Part shown: positions 48,052 through 57,605 of the stretch, piece after piece
How the letters are laid out: each line of letters starts with the position of its first letter
How positions within the stretch are numbered: position 1 is the stretch's first letter
DNA from: Mangrovibacterium lignilyticum
Lineage (GTDB): Bacteria; Bacteroidota; Bacteroidia; Bacteroidales; Prolixibacteraceae
Direction of reading: 5' to 3'
Assembly: GCF_010882175.1 (NCBI RefSeq)
Contig: NZ_WKLH01000002.1
Coordinates: 868,001-932,000, forward strand
DNA length: 64,000 nt
The notes under the pieces: model-generated
Database searches by the model: none
Told to the model about the DNA's origin: nothing
Seen by the model: the letters and a program-made list of their open reading frames with translations, nothing else
Program-made: the position numbers and the translations under genes

Positions 48052-48270
48052 AATATGTGAAACAGGGCGGTATAAATTCAATATCTTCTTCTTGTTTTCC
48101 AAATCTGTCAGCGGAGCAGCTTACCTGCAAGACCGTCATCCATATAGAGGTTCTCTCTGCCGATTTGAGCTGCTGTTACGTTTCATTTTTCCTATCCCCT
48201 AAGCTGATATTTTGTAAAATAATAGCGATATTCGTGGCTCGTTAGACCAGAAACAGGATTCAAAAAAGCC

Positions 48271-49677
48271 ATGAAACGTACAACTGCCTTAGTTTGTATA
48301 CTTGTATCTACTATTTTTACGGTTTTCTCGCAAAACAGCACCGTAACGGTAGAATCTGTTGCACTCGCCCGAAAAGGAAACCAAATGCCTTTTTGGTTCA
48401 CCCATAACCAGCTGGGGAAATTTAAACAGCAAGTGGGATATCAGCTCCTAAGCGACGTGAATTTCACCGGGACTTATTCAATTGGACAGGATTTAAACCT
48501 GGTAACCGGGACGGAGCTGACAGCAGGCTACGATGTGACCGGCCCGCGCATACAAATCATCCAGGCATACCTGGGGCTATCAAACGAGTGGATGAAATTT
48601 ACAGTGGGCTCACGAGCGAATGAGCTCTTATTCGAAGGCCTATCCTCTTCCAATGGCGACATTGTCGAGTCGGTAAACTACCGTCCCGTTCCTAAAATTA
48701 GTTTGGGAACCAATCGCTTTCAGAGGTTACCGATTTTAAAGAAACTGCTGAAGGATAGACTCTCCTTCAAATTCATTTACGAAGAAGGCTACCTCTATGA
48801 TGATCGATACATTGAACATGCCATGTTGCACCACGATCATATCTATTTCCGCTACCAGATAAAAACGGACTTTCGTGTAACTGCCGGGATTAACCGCTAT
48901 GCTTTTTGGGGCGGAACCAACCGCGATGGAACCAAGCTCCCGTCCGATTTCGAAAGTTATCTCCGGACAATTTTATGTAAAAGCGGAGACCAAAAATTCG
49001 GCATCGGAGAGCAAATGAATATTGCCGGAAATATTTTGGGAGCATATATTATCAGCTTCGAAAAATCCTTCGCCAATTTGGAAGTGGAATTTCGCATTTC
49101 CCACCCTTTTGAAGATCGCTCCGGACTGGAAATGGAAAATTGGAGAGACAACTTAATGACCTTATTTCTTAAACGGAAAGAAACAGGCAAACTAGTAGAT
49201 GCGTTGCTACTTGAATTTATGTACACCAAACACCAGAGTGGCCGGGTACACAACGTAACAGGACCAAAAGAGGAACGGATGCGCGGGAGAGATAATTACT
49301 TTAACCATTACATTTATCGTTCAGGATATACGTTTAACGGATTCAGTATGGGGACTCCCCTGTTTGCACCACTCGAAAATCCGACAGCCCACCGATACGG
49401 GTTTGCCAACAACCGGGTTTGTGCCTGGCATATGGGAGCGAAAGGCTACTTGTCTTACCCTCGGCTAAGCTGGAAAGCGCTGCTTACTTATACCCGGAAC
49501 TTCGGGACCTACGACCGGCCCTATTTAAATCGTCACGATCAATGGTACTCCCTTGGGGAAATAAGCTGGAATATGAGCGAACAAAACTTTGTCATCTCGG
49601 GACAGGCCGGTGTGGATTATGGTGACTTAAGTGGAAACGTCCTCGGACTAGGGATGAGCTTGAAAAAGACGTTTTAA
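48271..49677 (+). CDS. Wzi-like capsule assembly outer-membrane protein
   Basis: This 468-residue protein has a signal peptide (about residues 1-20, ending FTVFSQ) and a sequence rich in aromatic, alternating strands as in 18-stranded beta-barrels. The segment VALARKGNQMPFWFTHNQLGKF and the C-terminal FVISGQAGVDYGDLSG ... LGMSLKKTF with a terminal Phe fit the Wzi capsule-assembly family. It should help attach the exported polysaccharide to the outer membrane. It closes the polysaccharide cluster. Confidence 0.82.
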   Translation: MKRTTALVCILVSTIFTVFSQNSTVTVESVALARKGNQMPFWFTHNQLGKFKQQVGYQLLSDVNFTGTYSIGQDLNLVTGTELTAGYDVTGPRIQIIQAYLGLSNEWMKFTVGSRANELLFEGLSSSNGDIVESVNYRPVPKISLGTNRFQRLPILKKLLKDRLSFKFIYEEGYLYDDRYIEHAMLHHDHIYFRYQIKTDFRVTAGINRYAFWGGTNRDGTKLPSDFESYLRTILCKSGDQKFGIGEQMNIAGNILGAYIISFEKSFANLEVEFRISHPFEDRSGLEMENWRDNLMTLFLKRKETGKLVDALLLEFMYTKHQSGRVHNVTGPKEERMRGRDNYFNHYIYRSGYTFNGFSMGTPLFAPLENPTAHRYGFANNRVCAWHMGAKGYLSYPRLSWKALLTYTRNFGTYDRPYLNRHDQWYSLGEISWNMSEQNFVISGQAGVDYGDLSGNVLGLGMSLKKTF

Positions 49678-50080
49678 GGAATAATAATCCCCTTTCCCAA
49701 GCGATATGAGCCCATCAATCTACAAGGATGCCAGAGCCTCCAAAACAAACTTGCCAAGTCAATACCAATTGAATATCTTCTTTGCTATTCCCGGGAACGG
49801 ACTGGCCTATTTTTATCAAAGCCGGAATCAAACTAAAATCATAGTGCAAACGGGAAGTTCCGTTACCCCGATGGCTATCGGGGGAGGAAATCACCCGTTG
49901 AACTCAGATTTTAGGAAGATGCAGGTTGAAGATAAAAATCAGCCTTGACTTTTTTGTTTACTTTTTGTGTTAAGACAAGAAGTAAAATTTGTCTGATAAG
50001 ACCTTGAGTAATTGAAAATAGTTATAACTCATTCCCGAAAGGACAACATCTAAACCATCTAATTGGAGAAACTTTTAGCG
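49678..50080. other. Non-coding end of the polysaccharide cluster
   Basis: No convincing gene is present. A CCCCGAT-GGCT-ATCGGGG hairpin lies at about 49867-49885, and a diverged copy of the structured-RNA core's 3' part follows at 49944-49986. An 80-codon open frame at 49706-49948 has no family pattern. Confidence 0.5.
49944..49986 (+). ncRNA. Diverged remnant of the structured-RNA core
   Basis: TTTACTTTTTGT (49957-49968) pairs with ACAAGAAGTAAA (49975-49986) in a 12-bp stem with one G-U. The loop GTTAAG (49969-49974) can pair over all six positions with CTTGAC at 49944-49949, one of them as G-U. Position, spacing and the flanking AAGAC and TTGAGTAATTGAA words match arrays A and B. Confidence 0.45.
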
Positions 50081-50084
50081 AAAA

Positions 50085-50126
50085 AAAGACAATCGGCTGC
50101 AATTGTTCTGCAGCAGCGATTGTCTT
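50085..50126 (-). terminator. Terminator of thrC
   Basis: AAGACAATCG...CTGCA and TGCAG...CGATTGTCTT form a long interrupted stem. On the reverse strand it is followed by a T-run (the A-run at 50081-50087). It ends the thr gene cluster. Confidence 0.75.
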
Positions 50127-50185
50127 TGTCTATCTTTTTAATCGAGATCCCGGAGGTCTATAAACTAAGACCCGGAGTCTGATTC

Positions 50186-51493
50186 CTATTTCGCTGTTTC
50201 CAACAAGAATTTTTGGAAATCGTCAAAGGAAGTGCTCAGTTCGACGGACAACTTCTCGCCCTTCATAAACTCAGCCAGTTTTTCCGGAAGCGGAACATTT
50301 CCTTTACCGATAATTTGCTCCACCGTTTCGGTGAATTTAGCCGGGTGAGCTGTTTCCAGGAACACACCAACTTCGCCTTCGCCTAAGTCTTTCGCCAAAG
50401 CTTTGTAAGCACAAGCGCCGTGCGGATCAAGCAGGTAGTTTTTTTCGGTATAAACCTTCAAAAGCACTTCCCGTATTTCCGCATCGGAATAACGGAAGCC
50501 TTTCATCACGGAGCAAATAGCCTCGTGTGAGTTGTCGAACAAATCCAGAATTCGGGCAAAGTTGCTTGGATCACCAACATCCATCGCATTGGCAATGGTT
50601 GCTACCGACGGGCGTGGTTTGTATTCGCCTGTTTGCAGGTACTGGTATACAATGTCGTTTTCGTTATTGGCTGCAATGAATCGCTTAATTGGCAATCCCA
50701 TTTTTTGTGCAAACAAACCGGCAGTCAGGTTACCGAAGTTCCCACTGGGCACCGCAACGACCAGCTCGTCCTGCAATCCTTTTTCTTTTAAACGGGCATA
50801 TGCATTGAAATAATAGAAGGCCTGTGGCAAGAAGCGAGCAACATTGATCGAGTTAGCCGAAGTCAGGGTTAACTTGCTTTTCAGCGTTTCGTCCATGAAC
50901 GCACTTTTCACCAGGCGCTGACAATCGTCGAACGTACCGTCAATTTCAAGAGATGTAATATTTTGCCCCAGTGTAGTGAACTGCTTCTCCTGAATTTCGC
51001 TAACCAAGCCTTTCGGATACAGCACATAAACGTCGATACCCGGTACTCCCAGGAATCCGTTGGCAACCGCACTACCGGTATCACCGGAGGTCGCAACCAA
51101 CACATTGACGTGCTCTTTGTTGCCTTTCAGAAAATAGCCCAACAAACGCGCCATGAAACGTCCGCCAACATCTTTAAAAGCCAATGTCGGTCCGTGAAAC
51201 AACTCCAGTGAGTAGATGTTATCGTGAACCGGCACGATTGGACAGTCGAACTGAAGCGTATCAAAAACCAATGCCTTCAGGTCAGCTTCCGGGATATCTT
51301 CACCAAAGAAGGCTTTAGCGACTTCGAAAGAGATCTCCTGAAAGGACAACTGCTCAATTGTTTCAAAAAATGAAGCCGGTAATTGGTTGATGCGCTCCGG
51401 CATAAATAAACCTTTATCGTCGGCTAAACCCTTGGTAACCGCTAATTTTAACGACACCTCAGGGACAGATTTATTGGTACTATAGTATTGCAT
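50186..51493 (-). CDS. thrC: Threonine synthase
   Basis: This 435-residue PLP enzyme converts O-phosphohomoserine to threonine. The cofactor lysine is in GPTLAFKDVG (Lys107). ATSGDTGSAVANGF and PSGNFGNLTAG bind the phosphate and cofactor. It is the last gene of a reverse-strand thrA - mutase-like kinase - thrC set, 84 bp after the previous gene. Confidence 0.95.
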   Translation of the reverse strand: MQYYSTNKSVPEVSLKLAVTKGLADDKGLFMPERINQLPASFFETIEQLSFQEISFEVAKAFFGEDIPEADLKALVFDTLQFDCPIVPVHDNIYSLELFHGPTLAFKDVGGRFMARLLGYFLKGNKEHVNVLVATSGDTGSAVANGFLGVPGIDVYVLYPKGLVSEIQEKQFTTLGQNITSLEIDGTFDDCQRLVKSAFMDETLKSKLTLTSANSINVARFLPQAFYYFNAYARLKEKGLQDELVVAVPSGNFGNLTAGLFAQKMGLPIKRFIAANNENDIVYQYLQTGEYKPRPSVATIANAMDVGDPSNFARILDLFDNSHEAICSVMKGFRYSDAEIREVLLKVYTEKNYLLDPHGACAYKALAKDLGEGEVGVFLETAHPAKFTETVEQIIGKGNVPLPEKLAEFMKGEKLSVELSTSFDDFQKFLLETAK

Positions 51494-51577
51494 AACTGGG
51501 TTTCAAGTTCGGGTTAAAAGTTTCAGGTTGAAGACTCCCCCCTTTTATTTATTACGTCAATCTTTAAATTGTAAACT

Positions 51578-52789
51578 CTATTCTTCCTTCAATAAGGCTT
51601 CCATAAATTCGCGTCCATGAATTAAGCCATAGCTTCCTTTGGTTACAGCAAATTCATCGTACACTTCAACCTCATCGGCCACATTGCCTGGTTTGTAAAT
51701 CAGGAAAGGAACCGGGTCTTTGGTATGTACGGTTGTTGCACATGGTGTTGGGTGATCGGGCAATACAGCAATGGTCACCGGCTCATCCATTTTTGCGGTC
51801 TCCTCAAGCAGGTATTTGACCACCCGTTGATCCAGGTACTCGATGGTTTTTGTTTTCAGCTCTACATCACCTTCATGGCCGGCTTCATCACTGGCTTCAA
51901 TGTGCAGGTAGACCAAATCACAATCCTTTAAAGCTTCAATTGTAGCCTGCGCTTTTCCTTCATAGTTGGTATCGTACAAACCTGTAGCGCCTTCAACCTG
52001 AATCACTTTCATTCCGGCGTAAACACCGATTCCCTGAATCAGGTCAACAGCAGAAATAACAGCTGACTTCTCAACCCCGTACATTTCTTTCAAAGTTGGC
52101 ATCTCCGGCTTGTAGCCCGGCGACCAGGGCCAAATGCTATTGGCCACATCTTTACCGGCAGCTTTGCGCTTTTGGTTCACCGGATGATCGTCCAGTATTT
52201 CGATTGATTTTACAATCAATTCATTCAACAGTGCAGTCGTATCCTTTGCTTCATCTGTCTTTGCTTTCGGAAGGTAATCAGCCCAGGGCTTGCCGGGTAC
52301 ATCGTGAGGCGGAGTGCAAGCCATTTGCTTTTTACCACCCTTGATCACCAACAAGTGACGATACGAAACACCTTTGTGAAAAATCACGCGATCGCTTCCC
52401 AGCTTCTCATTTAAAAAGTCAATCAGCTCATGGGCTTCTTCGTTTGAAATGTGTCCTGCCGAGTGGTTCTTAATGTTTTCACCAGCCAAACAAATCAGGT
52501 TACAACGCAGCGCCAGATCTCCGGGTTCCAAAACCACACCCATACTGGCTGCTTCCAGTGTTCCGCGTCCTTCAAATACTTTGGGTACATCGTAGCCCAA
52601 AACCGACATATTGGCAATTTCACTTCCCGGATGCATATCTTCGGGTACAGTTACCAATTGTCCGCTACGGCCCAATTTAGCCAACCGATCAATCTCGGGT
52701 ATATTGGCCATTTGAAGCGGTGTTTTTCCTCCGTAATTTTCCAATGGCTCATCAGCCATGCCGTCTCCTAAAACGATTATATATTTCAT
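51578..52789 (-). CDS. Phosphoglycerate-mutase-like (ApgM family) protein, probable homoserine kinase
   Basis: This 403-residue protein of the alkaline-phosphatase superfamily resembles archaeal-type cofactor-independent phosphoglycerate mutase (YIIVLGDGMADEP start, GSEIANMSVLGYD, HIEASDEAGHEGD, LPDHPTP). It lies between thrA and thrC and no GHMP-type thrB is present. From what I recall of Bacteroidota work, such a protein replaces ThrB as homoserine kinase. The position supports that role over glycolysis. The ATG at 52789 fits the conserved start better than 52810. Confidence 0.85.
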   Translation of the reverse strand: MKYIIVLGDGMADEPLENYGGKTPLQMANIPEIDRLAKLGRSGQLVTVPEDMHPGSEIANMSVLGYDVPKVFEGRGTLEAASMGVVLEPGDLALRCNLICLAGENIKNHSAGHISNEEAHELIDFLNEKLGSDRVIFHKGVSYRHLLVIKGGKKQMACTPPHDVPGKPWADYLPKAKTDEAKDTTALLNELIVKSIEILDDHPVNQKRKAAGKDVANSIWPWSPGYKPEMPTLKEMYGVEKSAVISAVDLIQGIGVYAGMKVIQVEGATGLYDTNYEGKAQATIEALKDCDLVYLHIEASDEAGHEGDVELKTKTIEYLDQRVVKYLLEETAKMDEPVTIAVLPDHPTPCATTVHTKDPVPFLIYKPGNVADEVEVYDEFAVTKGSYGLIHGREFMEALLKEE

Positions 52790-52905
52790 CTTAAAAATTC
52801 CAAGTTTCAAATTCCAAATTATATCTCACATCTAAAAGTCTTGAGTCTTGAGAACAGAAATCAAAAAATGTCAACTTCAAATTACTCACTACTCACTACT
52901 CAAAT

Positions 52906-55335
52906 CTATATATTCGACACCCGAATAATATCGGCAAAAACCCCGGCAGCTGTTACTGCAGCACCGGCGCCGTACCCCTTAATAATCATCGGGAACTCGT
53001 TGTAACGCTCACTGGTAAACATCACCAGGTTATTACTTCCCTGCAGGTCGTGGAAGGGATGCCCGTGGGCTACTTCCTGCAGACCAACTTCGGCGAGCCC
53101 GTTTTCGTATTTGGCAACAAAACGCCAGCATTTGCTATCGGCCTCCAACACCTGACGACGCTTTTCGAAATCAGCATCCACTTTTGAGATATTCGCCCAA
53201 AAGTCTTCGATGGTGCCTTCAAAATACTCATCGGGAATGAATTTGTTGATTTTCACATCCCCCTGCTCGATTTTATAACCCGACTCCCGAACCAAAATCA
53301 ATAACTTACGCACCACATCGATACCGCTCAAATCGATACGGGGATCGGGTTCCGAGAATCCCTCTTCTTTCGCCATCTGAATGGTTTTGCTCAAAGGGAC
53401 GTCAGCAGAAATGGTGTTAAAGATGAAGTTGAGTGTTCCTGAAAGAACAGCTTCAATCTTGATTATTTTATCTCCTGAGTTCACCAGATCATTCAGGGTA
53501 TTGATGATCGGCAAGCCGGCACCAACATTGGTTTCGAACAGAAACTTCACGCCCTTTTTCTGAGCAATGCTTTTCAGATTTCGATAGTTGTCGTAATCGG
53601 AAGATGCCGCCACTTTATTGGCCGTAACAATCGATACGTTCGCATTTAATAAATCGGCATACACAGTTGGTGATTCATTCGACGCGGTACAATCCACAAA
53701 AACCGAATTGTAAATATTCATATCGATAATCGCATCCTTGTAGGCTTGCAAACCCGATGCCTGTCCTTCAGTTTCCAAACGCTCTTTAAACCCTTCAATG
53801 GTAATTCCATCGCGGTTCAGAAGCATTTTCCGCGAATTGGCGACACCGACTAATTTTATCTTAAGGTGATTTTCCTTTAGCAATTTCGCCTGTTGTTGCT
53901 GAATTTGATTCAATAAGTTTCCACCTACCAGTCCAATCCCCAAAAGGAATACATTGACTTCCACGTTTTCGGACAGGAAGAACGATTCGTGAACCACATT
54001 CAATGTTTTACGCAAATCGCTGTTTTTAACGACCCACGAAATATTCAACTCTGAAGCACCCTGAGCAATCGCGATAATATTCACCCCGTTTTTACCAATG
54101 GTATTGAACAGTTTCCCGGCGATACCGGTAGCGTGTTTCATATTTTCGCCCACGATCGCCACAATGGACAAGTCGCTTTCCACTTCAACCTTGTTAATTC
54201 GGCTATTCAGAATCTCCCGTTCAAACTCGGAACGAATCGCCTGCTCAGCAACTCCTGCTTTCGAGGTATCAACCGCAATCGAAATTGAATTTTCTGACGA
54301 TGCCTGGGATATCAAAATCACGTTGATGTTCTGAAGCGCCAGTGCGCTAAATAGGCGCATGGAAATACCGGTTACCCCAACCATACCCAGTCCCTGCACT
54401 GTTATCAGGCTGATATTGGAAATGGATGAAATCCCTTTAATTGGCCGATCTTTGCCGTTTGCCAAGCTGCTAGTAATCAATGAACCGGGCTCCTGCGGGT
54501 TTGTTGTATTTTTAATGTATGTTGGAATACCTTTCTTGTAAACCGGCAAAATTGTTGGCGGATAAATAACCTTGGCACCAAAGTGCGACAATTCCATCGC
54601 TTCGGCATAGCTCAATGATTTAATCACATAGGCTTTGCTGATCACCCGAGGATCTGCCGTCATGAACCCGTCAACATCGGTCCAGATTTCCAAAACCGAA
54701 ACATCAAGAGCCGCTGCAAATATTGAGGCGGTATAATCCGACCCACCACGTCCGAGGGTCGTATATTCTCCTTCGGCGTTGCTGGCAACAAATCCCGGTG
54801 CAACGCAAACTCCTTTAAGCTCGCCCAAAGCAGCCTTTATCAAGGTATTTGTCAAGCTGAAATTGACTTGTGCTTTACCAAAAGAACTATCTGTTTTAAT
54901 CAGCTTTGACGAATCAATCCAACTGGCTCCTTCTATAAATTCACTGATAATATAGGATGAAAGACGTTCTCCAAAACCACCGATTTTATCGAGGGTTTTA
55001 TCGGTCAGTTCACCGATCATTGAAACACCGACGATAATACGCTCCAACTCATCCAGTAAATGGCTGACCTGATCTTTAACTTCTTCTTTGCGAGCTCCTT
55101 CAAATAATTGCTCCACAACATCTTCGTGGCGCTCACGAATTTCCGTGAGTTCCGTGCTGAAATAATCGGTTCGAAGAATAGCCATTTTGGCTGCGTTTAA
55201 GATTTTGTCGGTGATACCGCCCAAAGCAGACACCACTACAATTACATCTTCGCTCTGACTCTTTACAATCTCCTTTACCTTTCGGATATTCTCGGCACTT
55301 CCAACAGAAGTACCGCCAAATTTCAACACTTTCAT
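52906..55335 (-). CDS. thrA: Bifunctional aspartokinase/homoserine dehydrogenase
   Basis: This 809-residue fusion catalyses the first and third steps of the threonine/methionine branch. The N-terminal kinase starts MKVLKFGGTSVGS, two ACT regulatory domains lie at about 310-450, and the dehydrogenase begins near 460 (VFLLGIGLVGGNLL) with NKVAASSDY and GTLNFIFNT. The only ATG consistent with the family is at 55335. A TTG a few codons upstream is not needed. A long leader precedes it. Confidence 0.95.
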   Translation of the reverse strand: MKVLKFGGTSVGSAENIRKVKEIVKSQSEDVIVVVSALGGITDKILNAAKMAILRTDYFSTELTEIRERHEDVVEQLFEGARKEEVKDQVSHLLDELERIIVGVSMIGELTDKTLDKIGGFGERLSSYIISEFIEGASWIDSSKLIKTDSSFGKAQVNFSLTNTLIKAALGELKGVCVAPGFVASNAEGEYTTLGRGGSDYTASIFAAALDVSVLEIWTDVDGFMTADPRVISKAYVIKSLSYAEAMELSHFGAKVIYPPTILPVYKKGIPTYIKNTTNPQEPGSLITSSLANGKDRPIKGISSISNISLITVQGLGMVGVTGISMRLFSALALQNINVILISQASSENSISIAVDTSKAGVAEQAIRSEFEREILNSRINKVEVESDLSIVAIVGENMKHATGIAGKLFNTIGKNGVNIIAIAQGASELNISWVVKNSDLRKTLNVVHESFFLSENVEVNVFLLGIGLVGGNLLNQIQQQQAKLLKENHLKIKLVGVANSRKMLLNRDGITIEGFKERLETEGQASGLQAYKDAIIDMNIYNSVFVDCTASNESPTVYADLLNANVSIVTANKVAASSDYDNYRNLKSIAQKKGVKFLFETNVGAGLPIINTLNDLVNSGDKIIKIEAVLSGTLNFIFNTISADVPLSKTIQMAKEEGFSEPDPRIDLSGIDVVRKLLILVRESGYKIEQGDVKINKFIPDEYFEGTIEDFWANISKVDADFEKRRQVLEADSKCWRFVAKYENGLAEVGLQEVAHGHPFHDLQGSNNLVMFTSERYNEFPMIIKGYGAGAAVTAAGVFADIIRVSNI

Positions 55336-55565
55336 TTTAGGTATCAATTAAATAGATTTATTCAAAATCCGACTACTATTTTAAGCACTCCCCGCTTTTA
55401 GACGTATTTTGAATACAAATTTCATGCGTTTATAAATTTAACTTTGCCGCATGTCATTCGCATGATTGAGAAATATTCATTTCACGACCTCTTCGGGCTA
55501 TCATGCTAATTTCTTCAGCTCTAAAACCTGACTTTGATCAGGTATCATAACAAGCGGCAAAAATA
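55336..55565 (-). promoter_or_regulatory. thrA promoter box and long leader with a 15-codon mini-ORF
   Basis: On the reverse strand a TATTTTTG box (55558-55565) would start a transcript near 55551. A mini-ORF begins almost at once (ATG at 55548, stop at 55501; MIPDQSQVLELKKLA). About 165 nt then remain before thrA, with pairable CATGCG and CGCATG words. The layout resembles an attenuator leader, but the peptide is not rich in Thr, Ile or Met codons and I see no clear terminator. The rest of 55336-55780 holds no gene. Confidence 0.35.
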
Positions 55566-55780
55566 TGCTTATTTATTATTATTTTCTAATTATTACTTAC
55601 AAAAGTCGCCATTTAAACCATTGCTTAACTTCAATTTGAAAGGGAAAAATCCTGACCGGTAAATGCTCTCAATACGCTTATCGATACGGATCCGAATCTG
55701 TTTTCAACGATTGCTTTTAAGCCGGTGATACAACGGTGAAACGAATAACAAATAAAAGAACGTGGTGTTCGGGCAAAAAA

Positions 55781-55811
55781 AATCCGGATGGAGCAGTACT
55801 CCATCCGGATT
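55781..55811 (-). terminator. Terminator of recA
   Basis: A perfect 13-bp stem, AATCCGGATGGAG (55781-55793) with CTCCATCCGGATT (55799-55811), has a 5-nt loop. An A-run at 55775-55780 becomes the U-run on the reverse strand. It lies 20 bp after the recA stop. Confidence 0.92.
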
Positions 55812-55830
55812 TTACTGCATAGCAATATCG

Positions 55831-56859
55831 TTAACTCACGGCCGTCGTTCCCATGGTTACTGCTTCAATAATTTTGCCTTCGATTTCCTGAGCCAATTCA
55901 TGATTATCCTTCATGATTGTTCGCACAGACTCGCGACCTTGTCCCAATTTGGTTTCGCCGTAGCTAAACCACGAACCGCTCTTTTTAATCACGTTGTAGG
56001 CAACTCCCAAATCGATGATTTCACCGGTTTTAGAAATACCTTCACCATACATGATATCGAATTCTGCTTTGCGGAACGGAGGCGCCACTTTGTTTTTTAC
56101 CACTTTCACACGGGTGTGGTTACCCATTACCTCTTCGCCGTCTTTGATTTGTCCAATTCGACGGATGTCCAACCGAACTGACGCGTAAAATTTCAGGGCA
56201 TTACCACCGGTGGTTGTTTCCGGGTTACCGAACATCACACCAATTTTCTCGCGCAACTGGTTGATGAAAATGCAACAAGTCTTTGTCTTATTGATATTGG
56301 CGGTTAGCTTTCTCAAAGCCTGAGACATCAAACGAGCTTGCAAACCCATTTTCGAATCACCCATATCGCCTTCAATTTCTGCTTTTGGTGTCAATGCGGC
56401 AACCGAGTCAATAACTACAATATCGACTGCCCCCGAACGAATCAGGTTATCGGCAATTTCCAATGCCTGCTCTCCGTTGTCCGGTTGTGAAATCAGCAAT
56501 TCGTTGATATCTACACCTAATTTACCGGCATAGTATGGATCGAACGCATGTTCCGCATCAATGATGGCAGCAATACCGCCGGCCTTTTGCGCCTCAGCGA
56601 TTGCATGAATAGCCAACGTTGTTTTACCCGACGATTCAGGGCCATAAATTTCAATAATACGACCTTTCGGAAAACCACCTACTCCTAAGGCAATATCTAA
56701 TCCGATTGATCCGGTTGAAATAGAAGGAACTTCATCAGCGACTCTGTCGCCCATTTTCATGATCGCGCCTTTACCGTAACTTTTTTCAATTTTATCCATG
56801 GTCAGCTGAAGGGCTTTCAGCTTTTCCTTGTTCACGTTATTTTGTTCTTCTTTTGCCAT
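55831..56859 (-). CDS. recA: Recombinase RecA
   Basis: This 342-residue protein is the DNA strand-exchange and SOS coprotease. Walker [10 protein letters not shown] is at 73-81, and the Walker B region is [12 protein letters not shown]. The L2 loop [14 protein letters not shown] is intact. It is 3 bp after the bcp stop, so the two are co-transcribed. It ends in a strong terminator. Confidence 0.98.
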   Translation of the reverse strand: MAKEEQNNVNKEKLKALQLTMDKIEKSYGKGAIMKMGDRVADEVPSISTGSIGLDIALGVGGFPKGRIIEIYGPESSGKTTLAIHAIAEAQKAGGIAAIIDAEHAFDPYYAGKLGVDINELLISQPDNGEQALEIADNLIRSGAVDIVVIDSVAALTPKAEIEGDMGDSKMGLQARLMSQALRKLTANINKTKTCCIFINQLREKIGVMFGNPETTTGGNALKFYASVRLDIRRIGQIKDGEEVMGNHTRVKVVKNKVAPPFRKAEFDIMYGEGISKTGEIIDLGVAYNVIKKSGSWFSYGETKLGQGRESVRTIMKDNHELAQEIEGKIIEAVTMGTTAVS

Positions 56860-56862
56860 AGT

Positions 56863-57330
56863 TTACTTTAAATCTAAAGCTTTGATTATTTGATCTGTGT
56901 GCTCTTTGGTTTGTACTTTCTCAAAAACTTCAGCAATTACTCCGTTTTCGTCAATCACATAAGTGGTCCGCAAAACGCCCATATACTTCTTGCCGTACAT
57001 GTTTTTCTCACCCCATACGCCATAAGCCTTCAGTATTTCCTGCTCGGTATCGGCAATGAGATTAAACTTGAAACCGTACTTATCCGCAAATTTTTTGTGT
57101 GAAGCTACACCATCGGGACTCACGCCAATCACTTCGTAGCCTTGCCCCAGCCAGTAGTCGTAGCTGTCATTTAAATTACAGGATTCTGCGGTGCATCCCG
57201 GAGTACTGTCCTTCGGATAAAAGTATAAAATTACCTTCTTTCCATTGAAGTCTTGTAACGAAATTGTCTCACCATTTTGATTTAATCCGCTGAAATCAGG
57301 AGCCTGATCTCCTTTGTTTAATAAAGCCAT
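56863..57330 (-). CDS. bcp: Thioredoxin-dependent peroxiredoxin (Bcp/PrxQ)
   Basis: This 155-residue thiol peroxidase reduces hydroperoxides. The peroxidatic cysteine is Cys46 in DSTPGCTAESC and the likely resolving cysteine is Cys51, five residues later, as in E. coli Bcp. It is the first gene of the bcp-recA unit, with a promoter box at 57353. Confidence 0.95.
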   Translation of the reverse strand: MALLNKGDQAPDFSGLNQNGETISLQDFNGKKVILYFYPKDSTPGCTAESCNLNDSYDYWLGQGYEVIGVSPDGVASHKKFADKYGFKFNLIADTEQEILKAYGVWGEKNMYGKKYMGVLRTTYVIDENGVIAEVFEKVQTKEHTDQIIKALDLK

Positions 57331-57352
57331 AATCCTTTATTGATTAATTACA

Positions 57353-57360
57353 CAAATATA
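57353..57360 (-). promoter_or_regulatory. -7 box of the bcp-recA operon
   Basis: Read on the reverse strand it is TATATTTG, matching TAnnTTTG, 23 bp before the bcp ATG. No good -33 TTTG is seen, and no SOS-type operator is recognisable. Confidence 0.5.
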
Positions 57361-57605
57361 CTTTAATAAATCCGAAATGCGGGGCAACAATAAACAATAA
57401 ATCAGAATTAACTGGCATTCAAAATGTTTCAATACTACCCTCAAAAACCATTACAGGATCAATAGCTCAAACAACTTTTCAGAGCTTTAGTTTCAACAAA
57501 GCGGAAATTACGTCAAGCTTAAATTAATTCCTGAATGAAAGCAATGAACATCCGGGTTTCATGGAACATTTTTTGTAATTTTAGATCGGTAAACAAACAT
57601 GCTAT

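Noticed and set aside
49706-49948. 80-codon frame after the Wzi-like gene
   Set aside because: It ends inside the diverged RNA element and crosses a hairpin, with no family pattern.
55762-56181. Forward frame of 139 codons opposite recA
   Set aside because: It is the antisense shadow of recA and crosses the recA terminator.
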